Origin: Clostridiales bacterium UBA1380
Lineage (GTDB): Bacteria; Bacillota; Clostridia; Oscillospirales; CAG-272
Direction of reading: 5' to 3'
Assembly: GCA_002305445.1 (NCBI GenBank)
Contig: DBRA01000029.1
Location: forward strand, 1 to 9,595
DNA: 9,595 nucleotides
A program made the translations under genes and the position numbers. Below are positions 1-6,237 of this stretch, piece by piece (the stretch's first letter is position 1; each line of letters starts with the position of its first letter). The notes beneath the pieces are model-generated. The model saw only the letters and a list, made by a program, of their open reading frames with translations. It did no database searches and was not told where the DNA came from.

Positions 1-125
1 CCTTTTTTCATGTTTTTGCGATTTTTTATAAATCCAATTATTGTCTTGTTTTTATGCGCTTGTTCGTGCGAGCGATTTTCAGATTCTTGTAAGGAATTCC
101 GAAACAAATATCTATACTTTTCGTA

Positions 126-131
126 TATAAT
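126..131 (+). promoter_or_regulatory. Possible -10 box upstream of the glycosyltransferase gene
   Basis: A perfect TATAAT lies at 126-131. It would place the transcription start near 138, just before the purine-rich ribosome binding site at 141-154. No convincing -35 box lies 16-18 bases upstream (the bases there are A-rich), and no TG extension precedes it, so it is weaker than the other promoters in the window. The rest of 1-135 is AT-rich and holds only a small imperfect hairpin (arms 57-62 and 69-74). I see no gene fragment there. Confidence 0.3.
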
Positions 132-159
132 ATAGTTGTCGGAGAAAGGAAAGGACGCT

Positions 160-1344
160 ATGATCGAAAAAATCATTTCTATTACGCTCTTCATTATATA
201 TACGGCAGTCTACGCGTACCAGTTCTACTATCTCGTCATTTCGCTTTTACATAAGCCGAAGAGATTCCGCAGCGACGAAAAGCGCAGATACGCCGTTGCC
301 ATCTGCGCTCGAAACGAAGAAATCGTCATCCCGCAGCTGTTGGACGCGCTGCATGTGCAAAGCTACCCTTCGGATCTGCTCGACGTCTTCGTCTGTGCCG
401 ACAATTGCAGCGATGCGACAGCCGACATCGCCGAGGCTCACGGCGCGCATGTATACCGCCGCTCGGATTTTGATCGCCTCGGCAAGGGAGCAGCGCTTAC
501 ATATCTTTTTTCGCAAATCGACGAGGATTACGGACTGCGCGCCTACGACGGGTACTTTATATTTGACGCGGATAACATCCCCGCATCCGATTTTGTCGAG
601 CGCATGAACGACGTCTTCTGCTCCGGATACGATGTTGTAACCGGTTACCGCGCCCCGCTCAACTTCAACGACACATGGATCAGCGCCAGCCAGTCGCTTT
701 ACTTCCTGCGGGAATGCAGATTTTTAAACGCCGCACGCATGAATCTGGGTCTTTCATCGACCGTCTCCGGTACGGGTTATCTCATCTCATCAAAACTGCT
801 TGACGACTTCGGCGGATGGAGATGGCACCTTCTGTGCGAGGACCTCGAATTCAGCGCGGCGTGCGCCTGCAACGGAATCCGCATAGGCTATTGCGACGAG
901 GCTGTGTTCTACGACGAACAGCCGCTGACGCTTGCACAGTCGATACGCCAGCGCACCCGCTGGATAAAGGGCGGACTGCAGGTCTTCGCCAAATACTGGC
1001 CGAGTCTTCTTTCGCGCTTCTTTTCGACAGGCGATTTCTCCGGCTGGGACATATTCGCATCTCTTTGCCCCGTACTGATGCTCATGCCGATAAGCATCGC
1101 GCTCGACCCGCTCTCATCCGTTGCGGCATTCGCGGCACCTATGATGCTTTATGCCGCGCTGCTGCTCATAACGGAGCGGAAGCGTCTGCGCTCGCCGAAA
1201 TATAGGCGACCTTTTTACATAATACTGTTCCCCGTTTTCATGATGCTCGCGCTGCCTATATCATACGCGGCCGTGTTCATGCGCGTTGAATGGAAGCCGA
1301 TCGCGCACGGCGTCGCCCGCGCGCGCAAAAAGAGCCTGAGATAA
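160..1344 (+). CDS. Family 2 glycosyltransferase, membrane, processive type
   Basis: This 394-residue inner-membrane glycosyltransferase probably transfers sugar from a nucleotide-sugar donor to a growing glycan or lipid acceptor on the cytoplasmic face. A hydrophobic helix lies at residues 7-30. The GT-A catalytic domain follows, with CARNEE near 49-54, the donor-binding Asp of CADN (D81), the DAD metal-binding motif at 136-138, the CEDLEF catalytic-base region near 226-231 and QRTRW at 264-268. That D, D, D, QxxRW set is the signature of processive GT2 enzymes such as cellulose, hyaluronan and NodC-type synthases. Further membrane segments lie around 300-320, 322-340 and 352-374. I chose the ATG at 160 because a GGAGAAAGG-type ribosome binding site sits at 141-149; the in-frame TTG at 136 lies before that site. 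No polysaccharide cluster surrounds it, so substrate and product are unknown. The family call is firm; the processive activity is inferred from the motif. Confidence 0.9.
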   Translation: MIEKIISITLFIIYTAVYAYQFYYLVISLLHKPKRFRSDEKRRYAVAICARNEEIVIPQLLDALHVQSYPSDLLDVFVCADNCSDATADIAEAHGAHVYRRSDFDRLGKGAALTYLFSQIDEDYGLRAYDGYFIFDADNIPASDFVERMNDVFCSGYDVVTGYRAPLNFNDTWISASQSLYFLRECRFLNAARMNLGLSSTVSGTGYLISSKLLDDFGGWRWHLLCEDLEFSAACACNGIRIGYCDEAVFYDEQPLTLAQSIRQRTRWIKGGLQVFAKYWPSLLSRFFSTGDFSGWDIFASLCPVLMLMPISIALDPLSSVAAFAAPMMLYAALLLITERKRLRSPKYRRPFYIILFPVFMMLALPISYAAVFMRVEWKPIAHGVARARKKSLR

Positions 1345-1372
1345 AACTAAAACTTTAATTCGTTTTTATCTC
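1338..1372 (+). other. Inverted repeat spanning the glycosyltransferase stop codon
   Basis: GAGATAAAAC (1338-1347) can pair with GTTTTTATCTC (1362-1372) with a single bulged T, giving a stem of about 10 bp and a 14-base loop. The left arm contains the TAA stop codon. It could be a weak terminator or an mRNA 3' stabilising hairpin. The stem is AT-rich and no clean T-run follows the right arm, so the function is uncertain. Confidence 0.3.
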
Positions 1373-1408
1373 GCGCGTATTTATAACATGCATTATCCGG
1401 AATAAGCG

Positions 1409-1437
1409 TTGAACGCATGGTCCCGCGCTGATATAAT
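1409..1437 (+). promoter_or_regulatory. Sigma-A promoter for the response regulator-kinase operon
   Basis: The -35 box is TTGAAC (1409-1414) and the -10 box is TATAAT (1432-1437), with an exact 17-base spacer. The -10 is extended by TG at 1429-1430. The predicted transcription start near 1444 leaves a leader of about 24 bases, which carries the GGAG ribosome binding site at 1457-1460. This matches the vegetative consensus closely. Confidence 0.8.
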
Positions 1438-1467
1438 TAAAGAAAAACGATATCTACGGAGCAGACG

Positions 1468-2175
1468 ATGCCTGACGAAAAATATACGGTTTTAGTTGTC
1501 GACGACGACCGCGACATTACGCGGGCTATATCAATCCAGCTTAAAAAAGAGGGCTACGACGTAATAGAAGCGCACGACGGCGAGGATGCTCTCGACATGG
1601 CGATGACGAAAAATATCCATCTTATTATTATGGATGTTATGATGCCGAAGCTGAACGGCCTCAGCGCTTTGATGAAGCTGCGGGAGCGCAAGAACATACC
1701 TGTGATCATGCTGTCGGCGAAATCGGAATCGACCGACAAGGTTCTCGGTTTGTCCATGGGCGCTGACGATTATATGACGAAGCCCTTCGAATCCGACGAG
1801 CTGATCGCAAGAGTGAAGGCGCAGCTTCGCAGGTATGTCAAGCTCGGCGGAGCCGACAGCGCGCCGACAGGCGACGAGCTTGTCTGCGGCGATCTGTGCT
1901 TTAACTGCGAAGCCCACACACTGACCGTGCGCGGCGAATATGTCAAGCTGACAGCGACAGAAACGAAAATAATGGAGCTGCTTATGTCGAATCCCGGGCG
2001 GATATTTCCGGCGTGGGAGATATACGAGCGCGTGTGGGGCGAGGACAGCTTCGCCTGCGAGAACACGGTTATGGTCCATGTGCGCAGAATACGCGAAAAA
2101 ATCGAGATAAACCCGAAGGAACCCGAATATTTAAAGGTGGTATGGGGCATTGGATACAAAATCGAAAAGCATTGA
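1468..2175 (+). CDS. OmpR/VanR-type DNA-binding response regulator
   Basis: This 235-residue cytoplasmic transcription factor is activated by phosphorylation from the kinase encoded next to it. The receiver domain (about 6-118) has the acidic triad D12-D13-D14, the phospho-acceptor D56 in IIMDVMMP, S83 at the switch Ser/Thr position and K105 in TKPF, so all catalytic residues are present. A short linker leads to a winged-helix OmpR/PhoB output domain (about 135-235), with TATETKIMELL, the recognition helix region ENTVMVHVRRIREKI and the closing hairpin VWGIGYKIE. The length is standard for the family. The ATG start has GGAG eight bases upstream and a strong promoter at 1409-1437. Its 3' end overlaps the kinase start by 26 bases, which couples the pair. 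VanR-like regulators often respond to cell-envelope stress, but the regulon cannot be read from sequence. Confidence 0.95.
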   Translation: MPDEKYTVLVVDDDRDITRAISIQLKKEGYDVIEAHDGEDALDMAMTKNIHLIIMDVMMPKLNGLSALMKLRERKNIPVIMLSAKSESTDKVLGLSMGADDYMTKPFESDELIARVKAQLRRYVKLGGADSAPTGDELVCGDLCFNCEAHTLTVRGEYVKLTATETKIMELLMSNPGRIFPAWEIYERVWGEDSFACENTVMVHVRRIREKIEINPKEPEYLKVVWGIGYKIEKH

Positions 2176-4195
2176 CAGTCCGCGCGCCCGCCACGCCGTG
2201 CTCGCCGCGTTCTGCTTCGCTCTCGCTATAACGCTTACTTTCGGCACTCTGTGCGCGGCCGGCATTTCGGCGCTGCTTATCGACGATAACGGCTTATGGC
2301 AGGACTTCGACGCAGCGCTGCCGAAAACGGATGTGTGGAAATCGACCGTATTTACGGAGCAGCTCGCCGAGTATGTCGAGGAGCTTTACAAGTATGTCAG
2401 CGGCGATGATGACGACAGCGACAAGCTTGAATTATTAGAGTATGACATCAACAGCGGAAACGTCATTGTAAACGCCGTAAACAGCGCCGACGGCGCCGCT
2501 TATCCGCTCAACGGCAGTTCCGATGCGATACACAACGTCGGCATCGCGCTTGATAACGGCATATTCTATTTCGTCGATTACGAAACGCGCACGCCGCTGA
2601 ACGGCCCGGATGCAAAAAACGTCGGGACGAAGCTCCAGCGCTCCGTCTGCAACACCGGATACACCGATATTTTCACAAACGACGACGTATCGGTGACGAT
2701 ACTTGTCTCCGACTATATAAACTCGGCCCGCAACGGTATGCTCGGTTATAAGGCGCACCTGTTAAGGATGTTAAACCTCGCGTTTTTTATCATAACCGTG
2801 CTTAGTTTATTAACTGTCGTGATGTGGATAACGGTCGGTTATCTGCGCCCGTCGCTGTCGCGGTCGAACAAAAACACCGCCGCGCTTCTCGGCCATGTAT
2901 GGATCGAAGCGAAGCTGCTGGTTTACATCTTGCTTGCCGTCGTGGCGCTGCCTGTTTATTATAACGGCAAATATGCGTATGCTGTCTACACGGCGATTGA
3001 GTTTTATATCTGCTTCTGGATACTGTACCTGCTCGCCATAGATATTTTCTATTCGCGCGGACGGTGCTTTGTAAACTGCATCGCGATGTCGCTCGTGCGG
3101 CTGTACCGTAAGACGGCGCGCGCCGTCCGGCTTTCGCTCGGACGTATGAAATTCACGAAGGCGGTCATGCGCTATGTCTGGGGCTATATAATACTGTCAT
3201 TTATTACGGTATTCTTTTTCGCATTATTTATGGCCGTCGCAGCATCGTCGGGCGGTGACGGCGTACTGGCGTTCCTGATCCTGCTTTCGTTCGCCGCCGA
3301 AATTTTCTTCACCGTTAACTTTATCAAGCGCGTATCGGGCGCGCTCATAGATTTCGAGTTTATCGCCGACCGCATTACGGCGCTGCGCTCCGGCAGCGTA
3401 AGCCTTGATCCGCTTGCGGTATCCGACGAGTCGCCGCTCGCATCGACGGCTGCCGATCTGAATGCGCTCGACGAAGGCATAAAAACATCCGTTGCGGAGC
3501 GCGTCCGCTCCGAGCACACGAAGGTCGAGCTGATAACGAACGTGTCGCACGACATCAAGACGCCGATAACGTCGCTTGTCTCGTATACGGAGCTGCTTTC
3601 GCAGGTCGAGGGGCTGCCGGCCGAAGCCGTCGACTATATAAACGTGCTGCGCGATAAGCTGCGCAGGCTGACGACAATGATCGCCGACTTATTTGACCTG
3701 TCAAAGGCGACGAGCGCGGAGCTGAAGATCGAGCCGGCCAAACTCGACTTCGCGACGCTGCTGCGGCAGGTGACGGCCGAGCTTGACGACCGGATAGAGG
3801 CGTCGAACCTCAAGTTTATATATAATCTTCCGCCATCCGACACCGCCGTATATGTTTATGCAGACGGCGACAAGCTGCGCCGCGTGCTCGAGAACCTGTT
3901 TGTAAACGCGCTGAAATATGCGCTCGGCGGCACGAGGGTATTCGTCGGCCTTACGACGGTCGGAAACGACGTGAAGTTTACGATAACCAATGTCTCGGCC
4001 GACGAGATAAACTACACGGCCGAAGAGATCATGGCGCGCTTCTCGCGCGGTGACAAGAGCCGCTCGTCGGAAGGCAGCGGACTCGGGCTCGCGATCGCGC
4101 GGTCCTTCACGGAACTATGCGGCGGCAGATTCTGGCTCGAGCTCGACGGCGACATGTTCCGCGCGAACGTCGCGCTTCCGAAGCTTCAGGATTAA
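2150..4195 (+). CDS. Polytopic membrane sensor histidine kinase
   Basis: This 681-residue kinase should autophosphorylate on histidine and pass phosphate to the regulator encoded just upstream. The only start in this reading frame after the stop at 2132 is TTG at 2150, preceded by AAAGGTGG at 2133-2140. Helix 1 (about 15-41) is followed by an extracytoplasmic sensing region (about 42-203, with an acidic DDDDSD stretch). More helices lie near 206-231, 255-271, 274-299, 342-365 and 371-392. A HAMP-like linker leads to the HisKA domain with the H-box NVSHDIKTP (H467), then the ATPase domain with N-box ENLFVNALKY (N582, N586), F-box RFSRGDKSR and G2 box GSGLGLAIA (643-650). The usual DxGxG G1 box is not visible; NVSADEI stands there, as in a group of Firmicutes kinases that otherwise keep the EGSGLGL signature. 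The ligand is unknown. Confidence 0.93.
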   Translation: MDTKSKSIDSPRARHAVLAAFCFALAITLTFGTLCAAGISALLIDDNGLWQDFDAALPKTDVWKSTVFTEQLAEYVEELYKYVSGDDDDSDKLELLEYDINSGNVIVNAVNSADGAAYPLNGSSDAIHNVGIALDNGIFYFVDYETRTPLNGPDAKNVGTKLQRSVCNTGYTDIFTNDDVSVTILVSDYINSARNGMLGYKAHLLRMLNLAFFIITVLSLLTVVMWITVGYLRPSLSRSNKNTAALLGHVWIEAKLLVYILLAVVALPVYYNGKYAYAVYTAIEFYICFWILYLLAIDIFYSRGRCFVNCIAMSLVRLYRKTARAVRLSLGRMKFTKAVMRYVWGYIILSFITVFFFALFMAVAASSGGDGVLAFLILLSFAAEIFFTVNFIKRVSGALIDFEFIADRITALRSGSVSLDPLAVSDESPLASTAADLNALDEGIKTSVAERVRSEHTKVELITNVSHDIKTPITSLVSYTELLSQVEGLPAEAVDYINVLRDKLRRLTTMIADLFDLSKATSAELKIEPAKLDFATLLRQVTAELDDRIEASNLKFIYNLPPSDTAVYVYADGDKLRRVLENLFVNALKYALGGTRVFVGLTTVGNDVKFTITNVSADEINYTAEEIMARFSRGDKSRSSEGSGLGLAIARSFTELCGGRFWLELDGDMFRANVALPKLQD

Positions 4196-4198
4196 AGA

Positions 4199-4235
4199 AA
4201 AAACGCTGTTCGTCATCAAAGCGAACAGCGTTTTT
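4199..4235 (+). terminator. Rho-independent terminator, probably bidirectional
   Basis: The arms CGCTGTTCG (4204-4212) and CGAACAGCG (4222-4230) pair perfectly around a 9-base loop. They are flanked by A residues at 4199-4203 and T residues at 4231-4235, which extend the stem and give a U-run on both strands. It begins four bases after the kinase stop codon. The next gene on the minus strand ends at 4355 and points toward it, so the same hairpin can end the folT-lipoprotein transcript. Confidence 0.9.
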
Positions 4236-4354
4236 ATATGAAGCAGTAATATGCTGCGCGTACTATCGTCATGCTTAAAGCGAGCAGTAAAAACCATTCG
4301 TGTTAAAGCGGTTTTTTAATCAGAAATCTATAAATCATTTTTTAAGCGGGCAAT

Positions 4355-5020
4355 CTATTCTTTGCTCTCCAGCGACTTTATGTAGCGCGTTCCGTCGTCG
4401 CGCTTTATTATAAGCGCGAAATAGTTTTCGGTCGAATCGCCTACGGTGCACTTAAAGCGAAGGCGGAACGTCGACTTCGTCTCCTCGCACGAAACCGCTT
4501 CGACTTTTACGCAGTTTTCCTGCGGCTGGCCGACCGACGTGTATGCGCGAACCTTCGGAAGGTACCTGAACAGCGAGCCGTCCGCATGCGTGATTTTTTC
4601 ATTGCCGCCGAAGCACTTGTAGACGGCGTATTCGAAATCCTCCTGCGGTATGATCGTCATGATCACGTACTGCGAGTATTCGGCAGACGCTTTGTCGAGC
4701 AGCGCAATGTTTCCTGTGTACTTCGAATAGCTGGCACTCAGAAGGCTGTTCAGAATCTCGTCGCGGTATATCGAGACGGCTTCGCGCGCACCCGAAAAAG
4801 CCGTCAGCTCCGGCGTGTCCATCGTAATCATCGATATAAGCGAGATCAGCTCCGCGACCTCCTCGCTGTCCGGCGGCAGCGTTGCGATGACCTCTTCGCC
4901 GTAGTAGTCATATGTATCGAAGCCGAGCATCGAGAAGAAGCTTGCGAAAAATGTGCCGGAACAGCCCGATAATGATAAAAGAAGCGCACATATGAGCGCG
5001 GAGGCGACGATCCTTCTCAT
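4355..5020 (-). CDS. Lipoprotein of unknown function
   Basis: This 221-residue protein begins with a lipoprotein signal peptide: basic MRR, a hydrophobic core, then the lipobox LSGC with the lipidated cysteine at residue 20. It should be anchored to the outer face of the membrane. The mature part looks mixed alpha/beta. The C-terminal third (about 165-216, with VKVEAVSCEE, FRLRFKC and YFALIIKRD) looks like alternating beta strands, as in small NTF2-like or DUF-type lipoproteins, but I recognise no family and no catalytic motif. The ATG has AAAGGAG about nine bases upstream. The gene starts 35 bases after the folT stop with no promoter or terminator between them, so it is probably co-transcribed and falls under THF riboswitch-driven transcription, though only folT's ribosome binding site would be directly masked. 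Lipoprotein status is secure; function is not known. Confidence 0.85.
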   Translation of the reverse strand: MRRIVASALICALLLSLSGCSGTFFASFFSMLGFDTYDYYGEEVIATLPPDSEEVAELISLISMITMDTPELTAFSGAREAVSIYRDEILNSLLSASYSKYTGNIALLDKASAEYSQYVIMTIIPQEDFEYAVYKCFGGNEKITHADGSLFRYLPKVRAYTSVGQPQENCVKVEAVSCEETKSTFRLRFKCTVGDSTENYFALIIKRDDGTRYIKSLESKE

Positions 5021-5055
5021 ATATACGCTCCTTTCGGTGATAAAAAGACAGTTTG

Positions 5056-5886
5056 TTACGGCTGCGCGGCCGTTTTGACGGCCGTCTCGAACGTTGACTC
5101 GACCGGCGCCGACTCGGGCGCCGAAGATTCGGCAGACCCGACGGCGTTCGTATCCGCGCCGTTGCCGTCAAGAGATTCGCTTATCAGCTCCCAGACATAA
5201 AGGCCGACGAAAAGCGCGAGTAATACGCAGGCAACAACGAGCACTATTATATGCGTGCGCGTTATTTTGATCTTGTTCTGCTGCGGTATCAGCTTCGATC
5301 CCATGAGGAAAGGCTGCAGGTAGAACAAGAAGAAGGCGAGCAGTATGATTTCGAGCGGCAGCAGGGTCAGGTTTTTAAAGTAGCTCTTGCCTATGTAGTA
5401 GACAAAGCCTTTCGAGTAGAGCATCGTGCTCCAAAGCGAGCCTAAGAATATATTGACGAAAACGTTGACGCACGCGCGCGAGACCGCGACGCGCCAGAAC
5501 GAAAGCTGCGTGCGGTATAAGAATATCGCGAAGATAAATGACGACAGCATCGCGTTCAGCGTATACCCGAAGAAAAACGGGTAACCCGACGGGAACGCGA
5601 AAAAGCCGATGATGTCCTCTGCAGCGCCGCCGATGAGCGCGACGATCGGGCCGTATATCATCGAACCGAGCGCGTTGAAGAAAAAGCCGAACGTGATTTT
5701 AAGCGATTCGCCGACCGGTATCGCAATAAAGCTGACGGCGACGCGCAGCGCGATCACAACCGCCGCGAGCACGAGCGAGCGGAGCTTGGTCATCTCCAGC
5801 GCGGCCGCACGCCAGTACGCGAGTGAAAACGGCGTGGCAAACAGGCGGTTCTCATCCGGAAGTGCCGGTAAAGTCTTCTCTTTCAA
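5056..5886 (-). CDS. folT: Folate ECF transporter S component with C-terminal extension
   Basis: This is the substrate-binding membrane subunit of an energy-coupling-factor vitamin transporter, which captures folates and works with a shared EcfA-EcfA'-EcfT module encoded elsewhere. The start is TTG at 5886, seven bases after GGGAGG (5894-5899); the in-frame GTG at 5901 overlaps that ribosome binding site and is rejected. The protein has 276 residues. The core (about 33-200) holds six hydrophobic segments, an AxxxA motif at residues 42-46 of the first one (S-component docking), and the family-typical GSMIYGPIVALIGGAAEDIIG and FPSGYPFFFGYTLNA stretches. The core plus the THF riboswitch upstream supports folate as substrate. 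After the core comes a seventh helix (about 212-232) and a low-complexity, acidic Ser/Ala/Pro tail (233-276), unusual for S components of about 170-220 residues. ThiT-like thiamin transport is the main alternative but fits the riboswitch less well. Confidence 0.9.
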   Translation of the reverse strand: MKEKTLPALPDENRLFATPFSLAYWRAAALEMTKLRSLVLAAVVIALRVAVSFIAIPVGESLKITFGFFFNALGSMIYGPIVALIGGAAEDIIGFFAFPSGYPFFFGYTLNAMLSSFIFAIFLYRTQLSFWRVAVSRACVNVFVNIFLGSLWSTMLYSKGFVYYIGKSYFKNLTLLPLEIILLAFFLFYLQPFLMGSKLIPQQNKIKITRTHIIVLVVACVLLALFVGLYVWELISESLDGNGADTNAVGSAESSAPESAPVESTFETAVKTAAQP

Positions 5887-5981
5887 AATAAAACCTCCCA
5901 CATAATAAAGATCCGCTTCGTTTTACGGGAGCGGGTTTCCGCTTAACATATATGGGAGCGGTACGCCGGTAGGCTTCCATA
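5887..5981 (-). promoter_or_regulatory. Riboswitch expression platform masking the folT ribosome binding site
   Basis: On the minus strand, CUCCCAUAUA (5949-5958) is complementary over ten bases, with one G-U pair, to UAUGUGGGAG (5895-5904), which includes most of the GGGAGG Shine-Dalgarno of folT. A second CUCCC copy lies at 5927-5931. Both CUCCC copies sit in near-identical tandem units (5939-5961 and 5913-5934) that begin CCGCU and end AGCGG and can fold as small hairpins. No T-run follows a strong stem, so control at translation initiation is more likely than attenuation. Pairings are read from the sequence; the switching order is inferred. Confidence 0.65.
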
Positions 5982-6117
5982 CATCAGCGGGATGCGATCG
6001 AAGCACCGCGAAACCTCAGGTTAACGCGCATAAGCACGCTTACTGAAAGAGTTTCTTCGTCCGTGCGGCAACTCCCCGTCCGCACGGCACTTAAACGCGC
6101 TCCGACCTACTCTGACG
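5982..6117 (-). ncRNA. Tetrahydrofolate (THF) riboswitch aptamer
   Basis: The minus-strand RNA carries the conserved THF (folT-type) elements in order: GAGUAGGU (6105-6112), CGCGUUUAAGUG (6088-6099), ACGAAG (6055-6060), CGGUG (6004-6008) and GCAUCCCGCU (5986-5995). The helices close as expected. P1 is CGUCAG (6112-6117) with CUGAUG (5982-5987). P2 is GGUCGGAGC (6099-6107) with GCUUCGAUC (5996-6004). P3 is CCGUGCGG (6080-6087) with CCGCACGG (6061-6068). The P3 loop ACGGGGAGUUG can form the known pseudoknot with AUCCCG of the P2-P1 joining strand. The P4 arm (about 6007-6054) is much longer than the short GNRA-capped hairpin of the Eubacterium siraeum RNA. CGCGUU has one extra U. Its position upstream of a folT homologue fits the known role: THF binding reduces folate uptake gene expression. 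Confidence 0.92.
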
Positions 6118-6159
6118 AGCGGGAATCGTTAAAATTTCCCCGCACTCAATTGGCATATT

Positions 6160-6188
6160 ATTATACCATACCGTTTTAATTTTTGCAA
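6160..6188 (-). promoter_or_regulatory. Sigma-A promoter for the THF riboswitch-folT-lipoprotein transcript
   Basis: On the minus strand, -35 TTGCAA (6183-6188) and -10 TATAAT (6160-6165) are separated by 17 bases, and the -10 is extended by TG. Transcription should start near 6153, about 35 bases before the P1 stem of the aptamer. The 6189-6237 stretch to the preceding gene holds only a weak 5-bp hairpin (GGATT/AATCC) with no T-run, so read-through from the upstream gene is possible. Confidence 0.8.
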
Positions 6189-6237
6189 GATATGTCGAGC
6201 ATCGATGAAATTAAGCACAGGATTTTATTAATCCGCG

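Noticed and set aside
57..74. CGCTTG / CGAGCG hairpin near the left edge as a terminator
   Set aside because: Six pairs with a G-U and no proper T-run; it cannot be assigned without the sequence upstream.
136..159. TTG at 136 as start of the glycosyltransferase
   Set aside because: The ribosome binding site at 141-154 lies downstream of it, and the predicted transcription start is at about the same place; the ATG at 160 fits both.
1531..2079. 182-codon open frame on the minus strand
   Set aside because: It is antisense to the response regulator, which has all receiver and winged-helix motifs; the product shows no domain.
4289..4316. AAAAACC / GGTTTTT inverted repeat as a terminator for the lipoprotein gene
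   Set aside because: The stem has only two G-C pairs and a 14-base loop; the hairpin at 4199-4235 is far stronger and serves the minus strand as well.
5887..5901. GTG at 5901 as start of folT
   Set aside because: This GTG is part of the GUGGGAGG Shine-Dalgarno region itself; the TTG at 5886 lies seven bases after it.
5902..6153. T-box or TPP riboswitch in the folT leader
   Set aside because: No T-box signature, specifier arm or antiterminator and no TPP CUGAGA core were found, while the ordered THF elements and matching helices are present.
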